Positions 47,117-57,507 of a stretch of 64,000 nt of DNA are shown here, piece by piece; position 1 is the stretch's first letter, and each line of letters opens with the position of its first letter. Below the pieces are notes generated by a model. The model was not told where the DNA came from, did not search any database, and was given only the letters and a program-made list of their open reading frames with translations. Both the position numbers and the translations under genes were made by a program. This stretch comes from Copromyces sp. CBS 386.78 (Eukaryota; Ascomycota; Sordariomycetes; Sordariales; Sordariaceae), in contig MU839089.1 in assembly GCA_030685235.1 (NCBI GenBank), forward strand, positions 543,800 through 607,799, written 5' to 3'.

Positions 47117-49639
47117 GGGTAAGGTAGTCCGGTAGTGCTGAGGAATACCTTACGGTGAAAAGGGGAGAAGGTGAGGAGGTGCAGGGGAGGAAGTGTGTAG
47201 GTATGTACATGTAGGAAAAGGGTGAAGTGTAGGACTACCTAGGAGGGAAAGGAAAGATTGAAGATTTAATGATTATGGAAAGGCGATATAGGAAACTTTC
47301 TGATTGATTGTATTTGAAACTAAATACCATGTACCGTAACTGAGAGCGAAGAATTCTATGGTACTTTGTGAATAAGGTACCTACCAAGATTCACCCAAGA
47401 CATTGCATCACATTTGTCGGATATCAATCAAATGCATTTGAATTGCTAGCATGCTCAAGCCTCCTAGACTAGAAATCACATCACTTTCCATGTGCATGTG
47501 CATGCTGCAATATCGTTCTCGGCTCACTCCAGTCTCCATCTTCCTGACCGAATTCTCTTCCTATCCCCTTAATCCCCCCCTTCCACCTCGCTCCTCACCT
47601 CACTTCCTTCACACCCTCTCTCTTCCTTCTTCTTCTTCCACTCCTCCACCTTTACCTCTCCCTTCTCCTCAAACAAACAAGTTCTCTTCCAACTCCCTAC
47701 GCTCCTCGCTCAAATATCTTTTCCCAGTAGTCTAGTCTTTCAGCGCCTCGCTGTTTCATAGTTAGTATCTCCCATCGGGTCCTCGCTCGCTGGCCTTTTT
47801 GTGGGGCAATTGTCCCTCGCTGCGTCCTTCTTGCCGAAGACAGCAGAGAAGGGATTTTTTCAAGGGCTTCCTTCTTGGATGAAGCCAGCACAGCTCACGT
47901 TCTGCTTTGAGAGTAGAGAGGGAAGAGCAAAGTTCGGTTCAATGATGTACAAGTTGGGCATGAGGGCCGGCATCAAGGACAAGGCGGAGACTGGACTGAT
48001 GTTGAGGGTTTTGGATGATATGGAGGGCGGGTGTGTTGGTGGGAGATGGTGCTGAGAGGGTACCGTATGGACCTTGTGTTTGGGTAGGTGCTAAGGAAGC
48101 GCGGGAAGTAGCCGGCCGATTTATGGGAACCCTTTTTTTGGGGGGGTTGGACTATGGAAGTGTTCAACCCCTTGGTCAACGAGCACATCCATCCTCAGGA
48201 GATGTCAAAAGTGTTGAGGTATTGGCGAGAAGCAAAAAAAAAAAAAAGAAAAAAAAAAGACCTACAGCCCAGGCATGGCACCCGGTTGAAAAATGTTGGA
48301 GGCCTAGAGTCGTCAACTAGACGACCGCCACTATTGAAGATTCAGCTGAGATGCTTGCCCAATTGTGGTCTGGTCTGGCTTCTCAGCCATCAGCTACACG
48401 GCACCTCAGGTCCGACAGGAGAGCTGTCTGTCACCCGATCTATCGATGAGATTAGATTAATCGATGGGGGAATGCAAGACTGGCTACCTAGTGTAGTGAC
48501 CCAGCCGTTGGAGATATGTGACCAAGACCGTCAGGGGCAGAGGTCTGGCACTTCACATAGCCAATACTGACTCCCTATCACCTCGGGTAGCTTAGCTCGG
48601 TGACATAGGCTTGATAATATGCCTCTTGTTGTCTGGAGCATGCGGAGGTGGCATCTCTAAAACTTTGAAGTGGTGTCAGCCATCCATCCGCCTTGTCCCC
48701 AAGAACTTTGGAAACATTCCAAGGTGATCAAGAGAAACTTGGGCCTACCTACCTGCAACACCCAAACACATATCTTTTACGACACAAACGATGACACAAG
48801 AACGACAGAGCTGAACTCGATGTATCGGACTCCTCGCTCTACCGCTGCGTCGAAGATGGGGCTGACGGGGGCCAAAAGTACAAGCAGATATTTAGTATGG
48901 GTATGGGGGATGCACACGAAGTTGAGCCTACCCCAGCTGAAGCGGGAGGGAGTGGAAGGAGGAACATTTGCCTTGAATGTCAGGTCCATCACACAGCTTC
49001 CTGACGCCAGTAACCCGCAGCGTCATCTTGGGATTCTCATCAAGTATTGACCCAATTCAGCTTTGCGCTGGGGCAGGTCCATGATGTGAGTTTGAATTTC
49101 ACGTCGCCGGTGAGGAGTCCATATATGCATTATGTTTTTAGCGTGGGGGATCATGTTAATATTACCGACGTGGATGAGGGTGAGGACCTGTCAGAGGCCA
49201 AAGGGGTTCAAGGTTGGGTCGGTGGTGGTCACGCCGTCGGCGTTTTCCGTGCTTGGTTAATCATCGTGCTGGGAATTTGAACATCTATCAAAGTGAAGTT
49301 CAACCGTCGGTGATGTTTGCAGTCGACGTTGGCCGCTCCCCACCAAGTGCCAAGTTACAAAGTGACCGTCTGCCAACTGTCAACCCAACCGTCGAGGCCC
49401 ACTTGCAGCAGGTACATCTTGACTTGTATTTAAGCTAGACTGCGGGGCCAAGATCTGCATTCAATCATTTACCCCATGCTTCGTCTCTTGGCTTTTTACC
49501 ACTTTTTCACTTCCGTCTAACATTTCATCCAATCACAATCCACCAGCCGTTTTTCTTTTTACATTTCCCAACATATTCACCCAATCCTCCCAATTCTCAC
49601 CAGCCCTTGAAATCACCAACCCTACCACCTCTTTCCAAA
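47117..49639. other. Intergenic
   Basis: About 2.5 kb without a supported gene. It contains an A-rich tract at about 48235-48260. Short open frames exist on both strands but have no recognisable domain. Confidence 0.45.
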
Positions 49640-52174
49640 ATGTCCCGCAAAAGAAAAGCCGACGCCGGCCAAGTCCTCAAAATCGGCAACAAAACCATCT
49701 CCCTCGAAGGTTACCTCACCAAGAAACCAAAAACCAGCACCCCTTCAACTTCCACATCCGACAACAACACCCCAGCCCCAACAACCGAAAATGATTCTTC
49801 GACAACAACAACAGACCCCAAGGAATTCAAGCCCTCCCGCCCCCTCACCGGCGACCCTTCCCTCTTCCCCACCCGCCGCGCCCTCCCGCTCTACCTCTAC
49901 CAGGACCGGATCCGCTCCATCCTCACCAAGAAGGACGTCCTGGTACTAGTGGGTGAGACCGGTTCCGGCAAATCGACACAGGTCCCGCAGTTTCTGTACC
50001 AGGAGCGGTGGTGTCAGCGACGGAGAGTCAAGGTCAAGACGAAGGTATTGGATAAGGGTGGGAATGAGGTTCTTGAGGAGGGGGGCAAGGTAAAGACGAG
50101 GGAGGAGACGGTCAATGTCGGTGGTGTCATTGCGATCACCCAGCCGAGAAGGGTAGCTGCTACCACACTTGCGGGGCGTGTGGCTAACGAGTGTGGGACG
50201 CCGTTAGATACGAGTGGGAGGGGTTCAGGGTTTAAAGGGCGGGGGCCAAAAGGGAAGGATGTGAAGGGCCCAAAGGGTGGGAAGGACGGGGAGGAGTGGG
50301 ATGAGGAAAAGGATGTGGTTGAGGAGATGGGGAAGGATGGAGGAGACGACGAGGTGATTGAGGAGAATGGGAACGAGAGGAAAGACAGAAAAGACCAGGA
50401 AAAGGGTCTGGTTGGTTACTCAGTCCGTTTCGATCATCGAGTACCGCCGGGGACCAAGATCAAGTACGTTACCGAGGGTATGTTGCTGCAGGAACTCTTG
50501 AGGGACCCGCATCTACGACAATACTCGGCCATTATCGTGGACGAAATCCACGAGCGCAGTGTGGATGTCGATTTGCTGTCTGGTTTCCTCAAGCAGATTG
50601 TTACGGGCGACAAGGCCGGCCGCGGAGGGGTCCCGCTCAAGGTGGTAGTCATGAGTGCTACCGCCCAAGTGGAGCGCATCAAGAAGTTCTTTTCCAGCGA
50701 TGACAGCCTCAAAAACGGGACATCGGGGGAAGAAGTGGAATACCTCCAAATCGAAGGCCGCCAGTTCCCCGTCGAAGTCATCCACGAGCCCAAACCCGTT
50801 GCCGACATCCAAGAAGCCCTCATCAAAACGGTGTTCAAGATCCACACACAGGAACCGCTCTCCGACAAACACGGCAAGAAGGACATCCTCTGTTTTTTGA
50901 CAGGTCAAGAAGAAATCGAAGCCGCCCAGCGCTTGATCGAAGAATTCGCCGAAACCCTCGACCCCAAGGTGCCCAAAGTCAAAGTGTTCCCCCTCTTCGG
51001 CCAGCTCTCCATGGAAGCCCAACACGAAGCCTTCCAGCCCATCAAACACCCTTTCACGCGCAAGATCGTGCTCGCCACCAACATTGCCGAAACCTCGGTC
51101 ACCGTCCCGGGCGTGCGCTACGTCGTCGACTGCGGCAAGGCCAAAGTGAAGCAATACCGGCCCCGTCTCGGCATGGAATCCTTGCTCGCAAATCCCATCT
51201 CCAAGTCCTCGGCCATCCAGCGAACCGGTCGTGCGGGTCGTGAAGGGCCCGGTAAATGCTTCCGCTTGTACACAGCCGACACCTTCGCCACCTTGCAAAA
51301 GACGGACCTCCCCGAGATATTGCGGACCGACGTCCTAGGCGCGGTCCTAACCATGAAAGCCCGTGGCATCGACGACGTGCTCTCTTTTCCCCTTATGGAC
51401 CGTCCAGAAATCGAAGCCGTCGAAAACGCCCTCGTGCACTTGCACGTCCTGGGCGCACTAGGCGACGACGGCCGCATCACGGACATGGGCCGCAAAATGG
51501 TCATGTTCCCCGTCACGGCGCCCTACGCGCGCGTTTTGCTAGCGGCTGCCTCCCCAAAATACGATTGCTTGCTCGAAGCGATCGACATCATCGCGTGCAT
51601 CACCGCCGGCGACGACATCTTCATGCAAGTCCGCTCGGAAGAGGACAAGGAATCGGTCGACGTGTACCGCAAGGAGTTGCAGCGTCGCGAGGGCGACCTA
51701 ATCACGTACCTCAACACCATGCAACGTTTCGTCAGCACGCCCTCTTCCGACCGCGCGACATTCTGCAAACAACGCCGCATCAACGTGCGCAACATGCGCC
51801 AGGCGCTCAACATCCGGAAACAACTCCGTTCGCTTTCCGTCAAAACCAAGATGCTCCAAGACGCAGACGCGGCACCACCACCGCCGCCCGACTCGGAGGT
51901 GACGACGTACCAGCCCGTCTCCCCCGAAACGGCAGAGAGGATCCTCAAGGCGTTTTTGAAGGGGTTCGCGATGAAGACGGCGGTCCTGGCACCCGATGGC
52001 AGTTATGTGACGGCCCATGGCAAACATGTCGTGGCTATTCACCCGAGTAGTAGCATGCATGGCGTCAAGAGGGAGGCCATCATGTTTTTGGAACATGTGT
52101 ATACGCAGAAGAACTACGCCAAGAAGGTGAGCGCGATCCAGGCGGGGTGGATTGCTGAGGCTTTGGCTGTGTAG
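49640..52174 (+). CDS. DEAH-box RNA helicase (Dhr2-like)
   Basis: An intronless frame of 844 residues. Motifs in order: I GETGSGKST (about 105-113), Ia TQPRRVAA, II DEIH (301-304), III SAT, IV FLTGQEEIE, V TNIAETSVT and VI QRTGRAGR (527-534), followed by the winged-helix/ratchet and OB-fold regions of DEAH helicases. The N-terminus is basic, then Ser/Thr/Pro-rich. A charged, low-complexity insert of about 80 residues (Gly/Lys then Glu/Asp-rich) sits between motif Ia and the VGYSVRFDHR block. The size and the short N-terminus resemble yeast Dhr2 (rRNA processing) or DHX33 rather than the spliceosomal Prp proteins; that assignment is inference. The ATG at 49640 follows CCAAA; the frame extends upstream only from a TTG. 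Confidence 0.9.
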   Translation: MSRKRKADAGQVLKIGNKTISLEGYLTKKPKTSTPSTSTSDNNTPAPTTENDSSTTTTDPKEFKPSRPLTGDPSLFPTRRALPLYLYQDRIRSILTKKDVLVLVGETGSGKSTQVPQFLYQERWCQRRRVKVKTKVLDKGGNEVLEEGGKVKTREETVNVGGVIAITQPRRVAATTLAGRVANECGTPLDTSGRGSGFKGRGPKGKDVKGPKGGKDGEEWDEEKDVVEEMGKDGGDDEVIEENGNERKDRKDQEKGLVGYSVRFDHRVPPGTKIKYVTEGMLLQELLRDPHLRQYSAIIVDEIHERSVDVDLLSGFLKQIVTGDKAGRGGVPLKVVVMSATAQVERIKKFFSSDDSLKNGTSGEEVEYLQIEGRQFPVEVIHEPKPVADIQEALIKTVFKIHTQEPLSDKHGKKDILCFLTGQEEIEAAQRLIEEFAETLDPKVPKVKVFPLFGQLSMEAQHEAFQPIKHPFTRKIVLATNIAETSVTVPGVRYVVDCGKAKVKQYRPRLGMESLLANPISKSSAIQRTGRAGREGPGKCFRLYTADTFATLQKTDLPEILRTDVLGAVLTMKARGIDDVLSFPLMDRPEIEAVENALVHLHVLGALGDDGRITDMGRKMVMFPVTAPYARVLLAAASPKYDCLLEAIDIIACITAGDDIFMQVRSEEDKESVDVYRKELQRREGDLITYLNTMQRFVSTPSSDRATFCKQRRINVRNMRQALNIRKQLRSLSVKTKMLQDADAAPPPPPDSEVTTYQPVSPETAERILKAFLKGFAMKTAVLAPDGSYVTAHGKHVVAIHPSSSMHGVKREAIMFLEHVYTQKNYAKKVSAIQAGWIAEALAV

Positions 52175-52861
52175 AATTGTAAACATGGATGTCTGAGTTT
52201 ATTGTATGGTACGGGATATGGTGCGGGTGGAGAGAGAGAGATGATGTGGGATATAATACCCTATAGAGGTGTTTAATACATTTTTGTCCAAGTTAAATTA
52301 AATCCATATCTCATTCATTCATATTCTCGTGTGAAAGCGCAAATTAGAATAGAAGCTTTGTTTACATCGTGATATCATCCATAGTGTTGTCCGTACTCCG
52401 TACTCCGTCTGGTTCCTCGAAAAGGTGGGTCTGGGGCCAGACCCACCAGTCTCCGGTCTCCGGTCCTGGCAGCTGCCACCAACTGCCCTTCAACCGGCGG
52501 CAAATCCGGCATTCCATTCCATTTCCCAGCCCGGACGGAACTCACTCGGCAACCCAACGCCGTCCGTCCGTCCGTTCGCATCATCATCAACTCCAGTCCC
52601 TTTCGCCTAGTCTAGTGTCTCCCATCACTTTCAACCACCTGCCTGCTCCTAGACTCCTCCATCTTATTCTCCCCAGACGGACGGACACCAATCACTCCCA
52701 AGTTTTTATACCTTTTTTTTTCTTTTTTTCCCCTCCTTGTTTTTCCCCCCCTTGTTTACATATTTCCCTCCAGTCCCTCCCTGCCCTGCCCTATCCATCA
52801 TCCATCCATCCATATCCCCAAGTTTTTTTCCCCAAAAAAAATAAGAAGAAAGACAACGAAA
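52175..52861. other. Intergenic, leader of the SDHAF3 gene
   Basis: 3' UTR of the helicase gene, then a strongly pyrimidine-rich leader (about 52590-52840). No other gene. Confidence 0.5.
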
Positions 52862-54161
52862 ATGATCGCCGCCCCCCTCCGCCCCACCGCCCGCCGCCTC
52901 CTAGCAGCAGCCCTCACCCCCTCCAAAGACCACGGCATGACGCCCGGCCCGCTGGCCCTGCTGCCGCCCATTTACCTGTACAGGAGGCTCCTGAGGGCCC
53001 ACAGGAAATATCTCCCGACGGAGATGAGGCTGTTGGGGGATGAGTATGTCAAGGCCGAGTTTCGGGCGCATCGGAGCGTGGATAACCCGGCGCATTTGGT
53101 GAGTTTTTTATTTATTTATTATCTAGGTTTTGCTTCTTTGGTGGGTTTGGTGGGTGTGGTGGGGGGGTGAGGAGGATTGAGAGGGGGAAGAGGTTCGAGA
53201 GGGGGAGGTAACCGGCGGGAAGGAAGAAAGAAAGAAAGAAAGAAAGGATGGGTTGGGTGGGTGGGTATGGACGAGAAGGGCGAGCGAGCGAGCGAGCGGG
53301 GGGGGTGAGGGGGTTAGGTACCGTAGGTAGGGAAAACGGATGCAAGCAAGAGCAAGGGATGGATGGATGCCCAGGATGGATGGGTAACCGGGACGAGGTA
53401 ATGGCCGGCCGGGCCCGATGAAGCCGGGATGGAACTGGAAGTAAGACGGTGGAAATGGGGATAATAAGATTCAAAATGAAGGCGAGGGAGAGAAGGCTTT
53501 TTTTTTTTTTTTTTTTTTTTTTTGTGGGAGAGTGGCAGGTTGGTTGGGAGGCACGAACAAGGGAATGAATCTGTACAGCAACGGAGAGGAAAGCCCGGGT
53601 TTGAACGGGACGAGGTGACGATGGGAAATCCAGGACAGGGAATATTGGATTAGGTGGAGGATGATGCCTCTGAGAATATGCGTTGAAAGGGGCCACCGAA
53701 AGAGGTTTTGGATGGGGAAAAGGAGAACTGAGGCAAAGGGACCCTGAAATGGTGAAGATCGTGAGCTCAGAAAAAAGAGGGGGAAAGAAACCACGAGAAC
53801 GGAGGACGCGGACTTTACGTCTCTACGTACGGCAAGGCTTGACCCGGCTGACAATCATGACTTTCTTTCTCTCAACAGATCGGCTTCCTAACAGAGTGGC
53901 AACTCTACGCGCAAAAGATTGAAGGAAACTCGTGGGTAGGCGACAAGTTGGATAAGAGCAAGGTTGAGAAGATGAGCGGTGCGTGGTGTTCCCTTTTCAC
54001 TTTCTTTTCACCTCTTACTCAGCAACTAATACTAACACTTTTATAAAACAGACGAGCAAATCGGCCAACTATACGAACTCATGCAAGCCATCCAAAAGCG
54101 CGGAACCGAAGGGGATCTTGAGGACGGTGATGGTGGAGAGTCCGGACAGAAGTCGCAATGA
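52862..54161 (+). CDS. sdhaf3: Succinate dehydrogenase assembly factor 3 (ACN9)
   Basis: Exons 52862-53098, 53879-53978 and 54052-54161 give 148 residues. The protein is a LYR-type factor of the mitochondrial matrix that protects the iron-sulfur subunit Sdh2 during complex II assembly. It has an Arg/Ala-rich targeting leader, the LYR-like segment IYLYRRLLRAHRKYLP, the conserved MRLLGDEYVKAEFRAHR and, after the first intron, IGFLTEWQLYAQKI. The C-terminus is acidic (EGDLEDGDGGESG). The first intron is about 780 nt, many times the usual length here, and is full of simple repeats; the second is 73 nt. Both keep phase and have normal ends. Identification is firm. Confidence 0.94.
53498..53523. 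repeat. T26 homopolymer in the long SDHAF3 intron
   Basis: An uninterrupted run of 26 T on the sense strand, well upstream of the acceptor at 53877-53878. Confidence 0.9.
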
Positions 54162-54444
54162 TCATCGTCCTTGTTAGTAGTGGCAGGATTGTGTTTTGAT
54201 AAGTCTATGTGTTTGGTTTTGGTCAGCAACTGTATCATTATTCTCTTTTAAAACTTGTGAGAATAAGGAACGGGTGAAGAGAGAAAAGGGACCAGTATCG
54301 TCTAACGAGTGACATGCTTTCTCTCGAGTTTATCTAGCACCTATTACTGTAAACAAGGCTATTCAAACCAAACGCTTTTTCGCAACTCTCAAGTATACGA
54401 GATATCTACCTCTGTGATGAAAAGACAAGCCTGAAATGTTCCGC

Positions 54445-56290
54445 TCAATAGTCAATACTGTGCGTTCCCAGCCAAAAAGCCACGACCCTCTCCATACTGG
54501 CCCGTCCCCATTGTGTCGGCGGTGCCGTCTCTTGGAGAAACCTCGCTCCTGCCTTTGCAATCACCACGTTGATCAGCGCTCGAGCATTGGCATCCAAATT
54601 TCCTGGGGGGTCACAGAAAGGCGGGCCACCCAGGATGCGGCGAGCCTCATCCGAAATCGGGACGAGTTCCCCCTTGGGGCTTACCACGCAGAGCCAGGGG
54701 GGCTGGCGATCCTGGGGACTATGAGACAACGGATGGAAGTACTCGGGGGCCAGTCCATACTTCTCAAGCCAGCTGAGCAAGGACGGAAGAACCGCGTAGC
54801 GAGAAAGGAGGAGAACAGGGATCGTGGAGAGATCTTCCAGGGGTGGGTTGGTGATGGATTGTAGTCTAGTGGTTGATTAGCTGTGCGTTGCTCTCGTTGA
54901 AGAAGCTATCTTGTGGAGGAGAGGATAAGGGGCAGGGACTATTCGAAGTACGTGCCTGGTTGAAAGTTCAGTGAAGGCGACCAATCCCGATACTTCTAAC
55001 TGTCTCTTTTCGCAACGAAGATCCTCGAGGCAGAAGATGATTGCCGGCCTGGTGGGGCATTCGCTGCTGTACCGGGAGGCTCGTTCGACACTTTGAATCC
55101 GACATAGTGACTTATCGCGCAGCATATCCTCGGCGGAAAGTAAAAAGAGAGAGAGAACTCGAAAGTGGCTGTATTTAGGCATTTGAAGGCCGATGTCGTG
55201 AAATGTTTCCTCGGTCTCTGAGTAAGCTTTGTTAGACGGCTGGTTGATTTGATAGATGCACCGAATACGTACGTTCCTAGCGATCTCCGTGGAGACCAAG
55301 GACCACCTTCATAGCCTCTTGCCATTCCGGCTTCATTCGACCGTGGTGGCCAAATACATGCTTGCGCTGATCAGCTGTGTTGACATGCGGCTTAAACTCA
55401 ACCTTTGAGTCCGCCGTGGTACTGGTAGAAGCGGACCATGGCCTAGTCGGTAGGACGGAGCTCTCGACAGGCTGCGTAGGTTGCTCCTGCGGGGGTGCCC
55501 TCAATTTGGACGAGATGATAGCCGGGTCAATAGAAGCTTGCTGTGGGGGTATCTTTAACCTGGACGACACGGTAGACGGGTTTATAGGAGCTTGTTCGCC
55601 GTGTTGAGCCTGGTTGCTCTGTTGAACCTGCTTGCGCTGACCAGCTATGTTGACATGCGGCTTAAACTCAACCTTTGAGTCCGCCGTGGTACTGGTAGAA
55701 GCGGACCATGGCCTAATCGGCGGGACGGAGCTCTCGAAATGAGCCACAGGCTGCGCAGGTTGCTCCTGTGGGGGTGCCCTCAACTTGGACGAGATGATGG
55801 CCGGGTCAATAATAGAAGCTTGCTGTGGGGGTGTCTTCAACTTGGACGACATGGTAGACGGGTCTACAGGAGCTTGTTCGCCCTGTTGAACCTGGCTGCT
55901 CTGTTGAACCTGCTTGCTCTGACGAGCCCGCTCGCTCTCACGGGTCAAGACGTCTCGCCAGGCATCGCTCTGACGGGCCAGGTTGATTCGCTAGATAGGC
56001 TGGTCTGACAAGTCGAGCTGTTCTGGCAAGTCGGGCTGCTCCGAGGCGACAAGGGTGTCTTCCGAGTCCGAGTGCACTGGCGAGACAGGCTTCTTTGAAT
56101 GAGCCCGCTCGCTCTCACGGGCCAGGACGTCTCGCCAGGCCTCGCTCTGACGGGCCAGGTTGATTCGCTAGATAGGCTGGTCTGACAAGTCGGGCTGTTC
56201 TGGCGAGTCAACAACCGTGTCTTCCGAATCCGAGTGATCTGGGACCGACCCTTCTGAAAGGGTTGGTAACTTGTCATTATTGTAAGACAT
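54445..56290 (-). CDS. Hypothetical protein with three in-frame UAG codons
   Basis: Exons 56290-55273, 55217-54956 and 54865-54445 join into exactly 567 codons in one frame. Only three internal stops occur, all TAG, at codons 41, 100 and 338 (56170-56168, 55993-55991, 55279-55277). Intron 1 is a normal GT-AG intron; intron 2 needs a GC donor (AG|GCACGT) with a TAG acceptor and is 90 nt. The N-terminal part has two 177-bp repeat units (HSDSEDT ... RINLARQS.AWRDVL), then two 270-bp units (SSKLRAPPQEQP ... DSKVEFKPHVN). The C-terminal 220 residues look globular (MPKYSHFRVLSLFLLSAEDM, LEDLSTIPVLLLSRYAVLPS, WLGTHSIDY). I do not recognise the family. Either a lightly decayed pseudogene or a gene whose UAGs are recoded. 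Confidence 0.6.
55375..55914. repeat. 270-bp tandem repeat, two copies, in coding frame
   Basis: Blocks such as TGACATGCGGCTTAAACTCA recur at 55380 and 55650, a period of 270 bp (90 codons). The copies differ by substitutions and small in-frame indels. Outer boundaries are approximate. Confidence 0.8.
55935..56250. repeat. 177-bp tandem repeat, two copies, in coding frame
   Basis: GGCCAGGTTGATTCGCTAGA occurs at 55977 and 56154, a period of 177 bp (59 codons). Both copies carry the TAG at the equivalent codon. Outer boundaries are approximate. Confidence 0.8.
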
Positions 56291-56710
56291 CGTGGGGAAG
56301 AACAGGAGGAAGATAATTAGGGATGGGGAAAATGATGAAGATTGGATGGTGAGTGGCGATGGTTTGTTACTTATCCAAATGAAAAGGGTATCGTCTAGCT
56401 TTATCTGGTATGCTGTCTAAGATGCTCCTTCCTGTATTTGTAGTCCGCCGTGCCTGGATGCGAAACTGCCCAGTGTTTCCGAGGCCATTTCGTCCGTCGC
56501 TCCTCCCCTGGATTGTCCTCATGCCTAGGGCGCAAGAGGATCCGGGTATAATACAGTGTTACGTGTATGTACACGTATTGTGTGTCGCATAGTACGCCTT
56601 TCTTCATAGTCCGTCCTTCAACATCGAGGCTCGCTGAGACCGCGACAGTTCGGCCGGTATCAAAAGGGAGCTTGCCGTGTCATCAAGATGGCCAATCCAC
56701 AAAATGGTAC
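56291..56710. other. Intergenic
   Basis: About 420 bp holding the promoter side of the UAG-containing gene and the 3' UTR of the OPA3-like gene. Nothing else was seen. Confidence 0.45.
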
Positions 56711-57507
56711 TCAAAAGCCCAACTTCCCAGCAAGTCCAGAGAACGTCCTCGTAAGAGCAAAGCCCTCCTCCGACTCATCTGAAGTGCCTGTCGCCGGGGC
56801 CGGGAAGATGGGCTTCTTCGTCTTCGGATCCTTGTAGGCCCTCAGCGCATCCTCAATAGCCTGCAGCCTCGCCTGTTTCTCCTCGTCCATCTTGAGGAAC
56901 GCCTCCTCCCTCTTCTTTCCCTCTTCCAACTGCATCTCCAAATCATTTATCCTCTGCACGTTCGGATCGGGCTTTGACGAGGACCGGTAGTACTCGTACA
57001 GTAGCAGCGAGCTAGCAATCGTCAAGATAAACACATCCCCAATCACATCCGCAAACAGATCCACGGCCTTGGGCTCGGGCAACGGCCGGAACTTGCGCCT
57101 CCATATGCTTTGGGGTGGCTCCTTGACGGGATGCGACTCCTGTGGCACGACGCCGTACTTGGCTTTGAGTTCCTCCTCTTTGCGTATTTGCTCCTCTGTC
57201 TTGACCGTGGGCGCTTCGGCTTTCTCCTTTGCTTCTTTTGCGCGCTGCTCGGCGTCGGCGTTTCGGAGGGCGAGGACGGACATGCGCATGTTGAGCTGGT
57301 GCATCTTCTGGCCATACTTGGCGGCGAAGGCGCGGAATCGAGGGTGTTCATGGGCTTGGTGTTTGATGTGATTCTGCGCAAAGACATGTTAGTTGTGCCG
57401 AGGAGAAGGGGAAGGGAGGGCAAGGTGGAGAGACATACTGCGCCATACTTGGAGACATGCCGCACAAAGAGGGCGGCAAGCTTGAAGAGAGGAAGGGAGA
57501 CGACCAT
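56711..57507 (-). CDS. OPA3-like mitochondrial protein
   Basis: Exons 57507-57439 and 57373-56711 give 243 residues. The start MVVSLPLFKLAALFVRHVSK and the following HIKHQAHEHPRFRAFAAKYGQ segment are the signature of the OPA3 family, mitochondrial membrane proteins linked in humans to optic atrophy and 3-methylglutaconic aciduria. A charged region with REEEL-type repeats follows, then a hydrophobic segment (DLFADVIGDVFILTIASSLLLYEYYR) and a coiled coil (NDLEMQLEEGKKREEAFLKMDEEKQ). The tail is longer than in animal OPA3, as usual in filamentous fungi. The 65-nt intron keeps phase. An earlier ATG does not fit the conserved start. Confidence 0.92.

Noticed and set aside
56168..56179. Possibility that the TAG in the 177-bp units is a 3' splice acceptor (CTATCTAG)
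   Set aside because: No donor with a normal GTRNGT sequence precedes either copy at a suitable distance, and the codons just before the TAG are part of the repeated coding unit.
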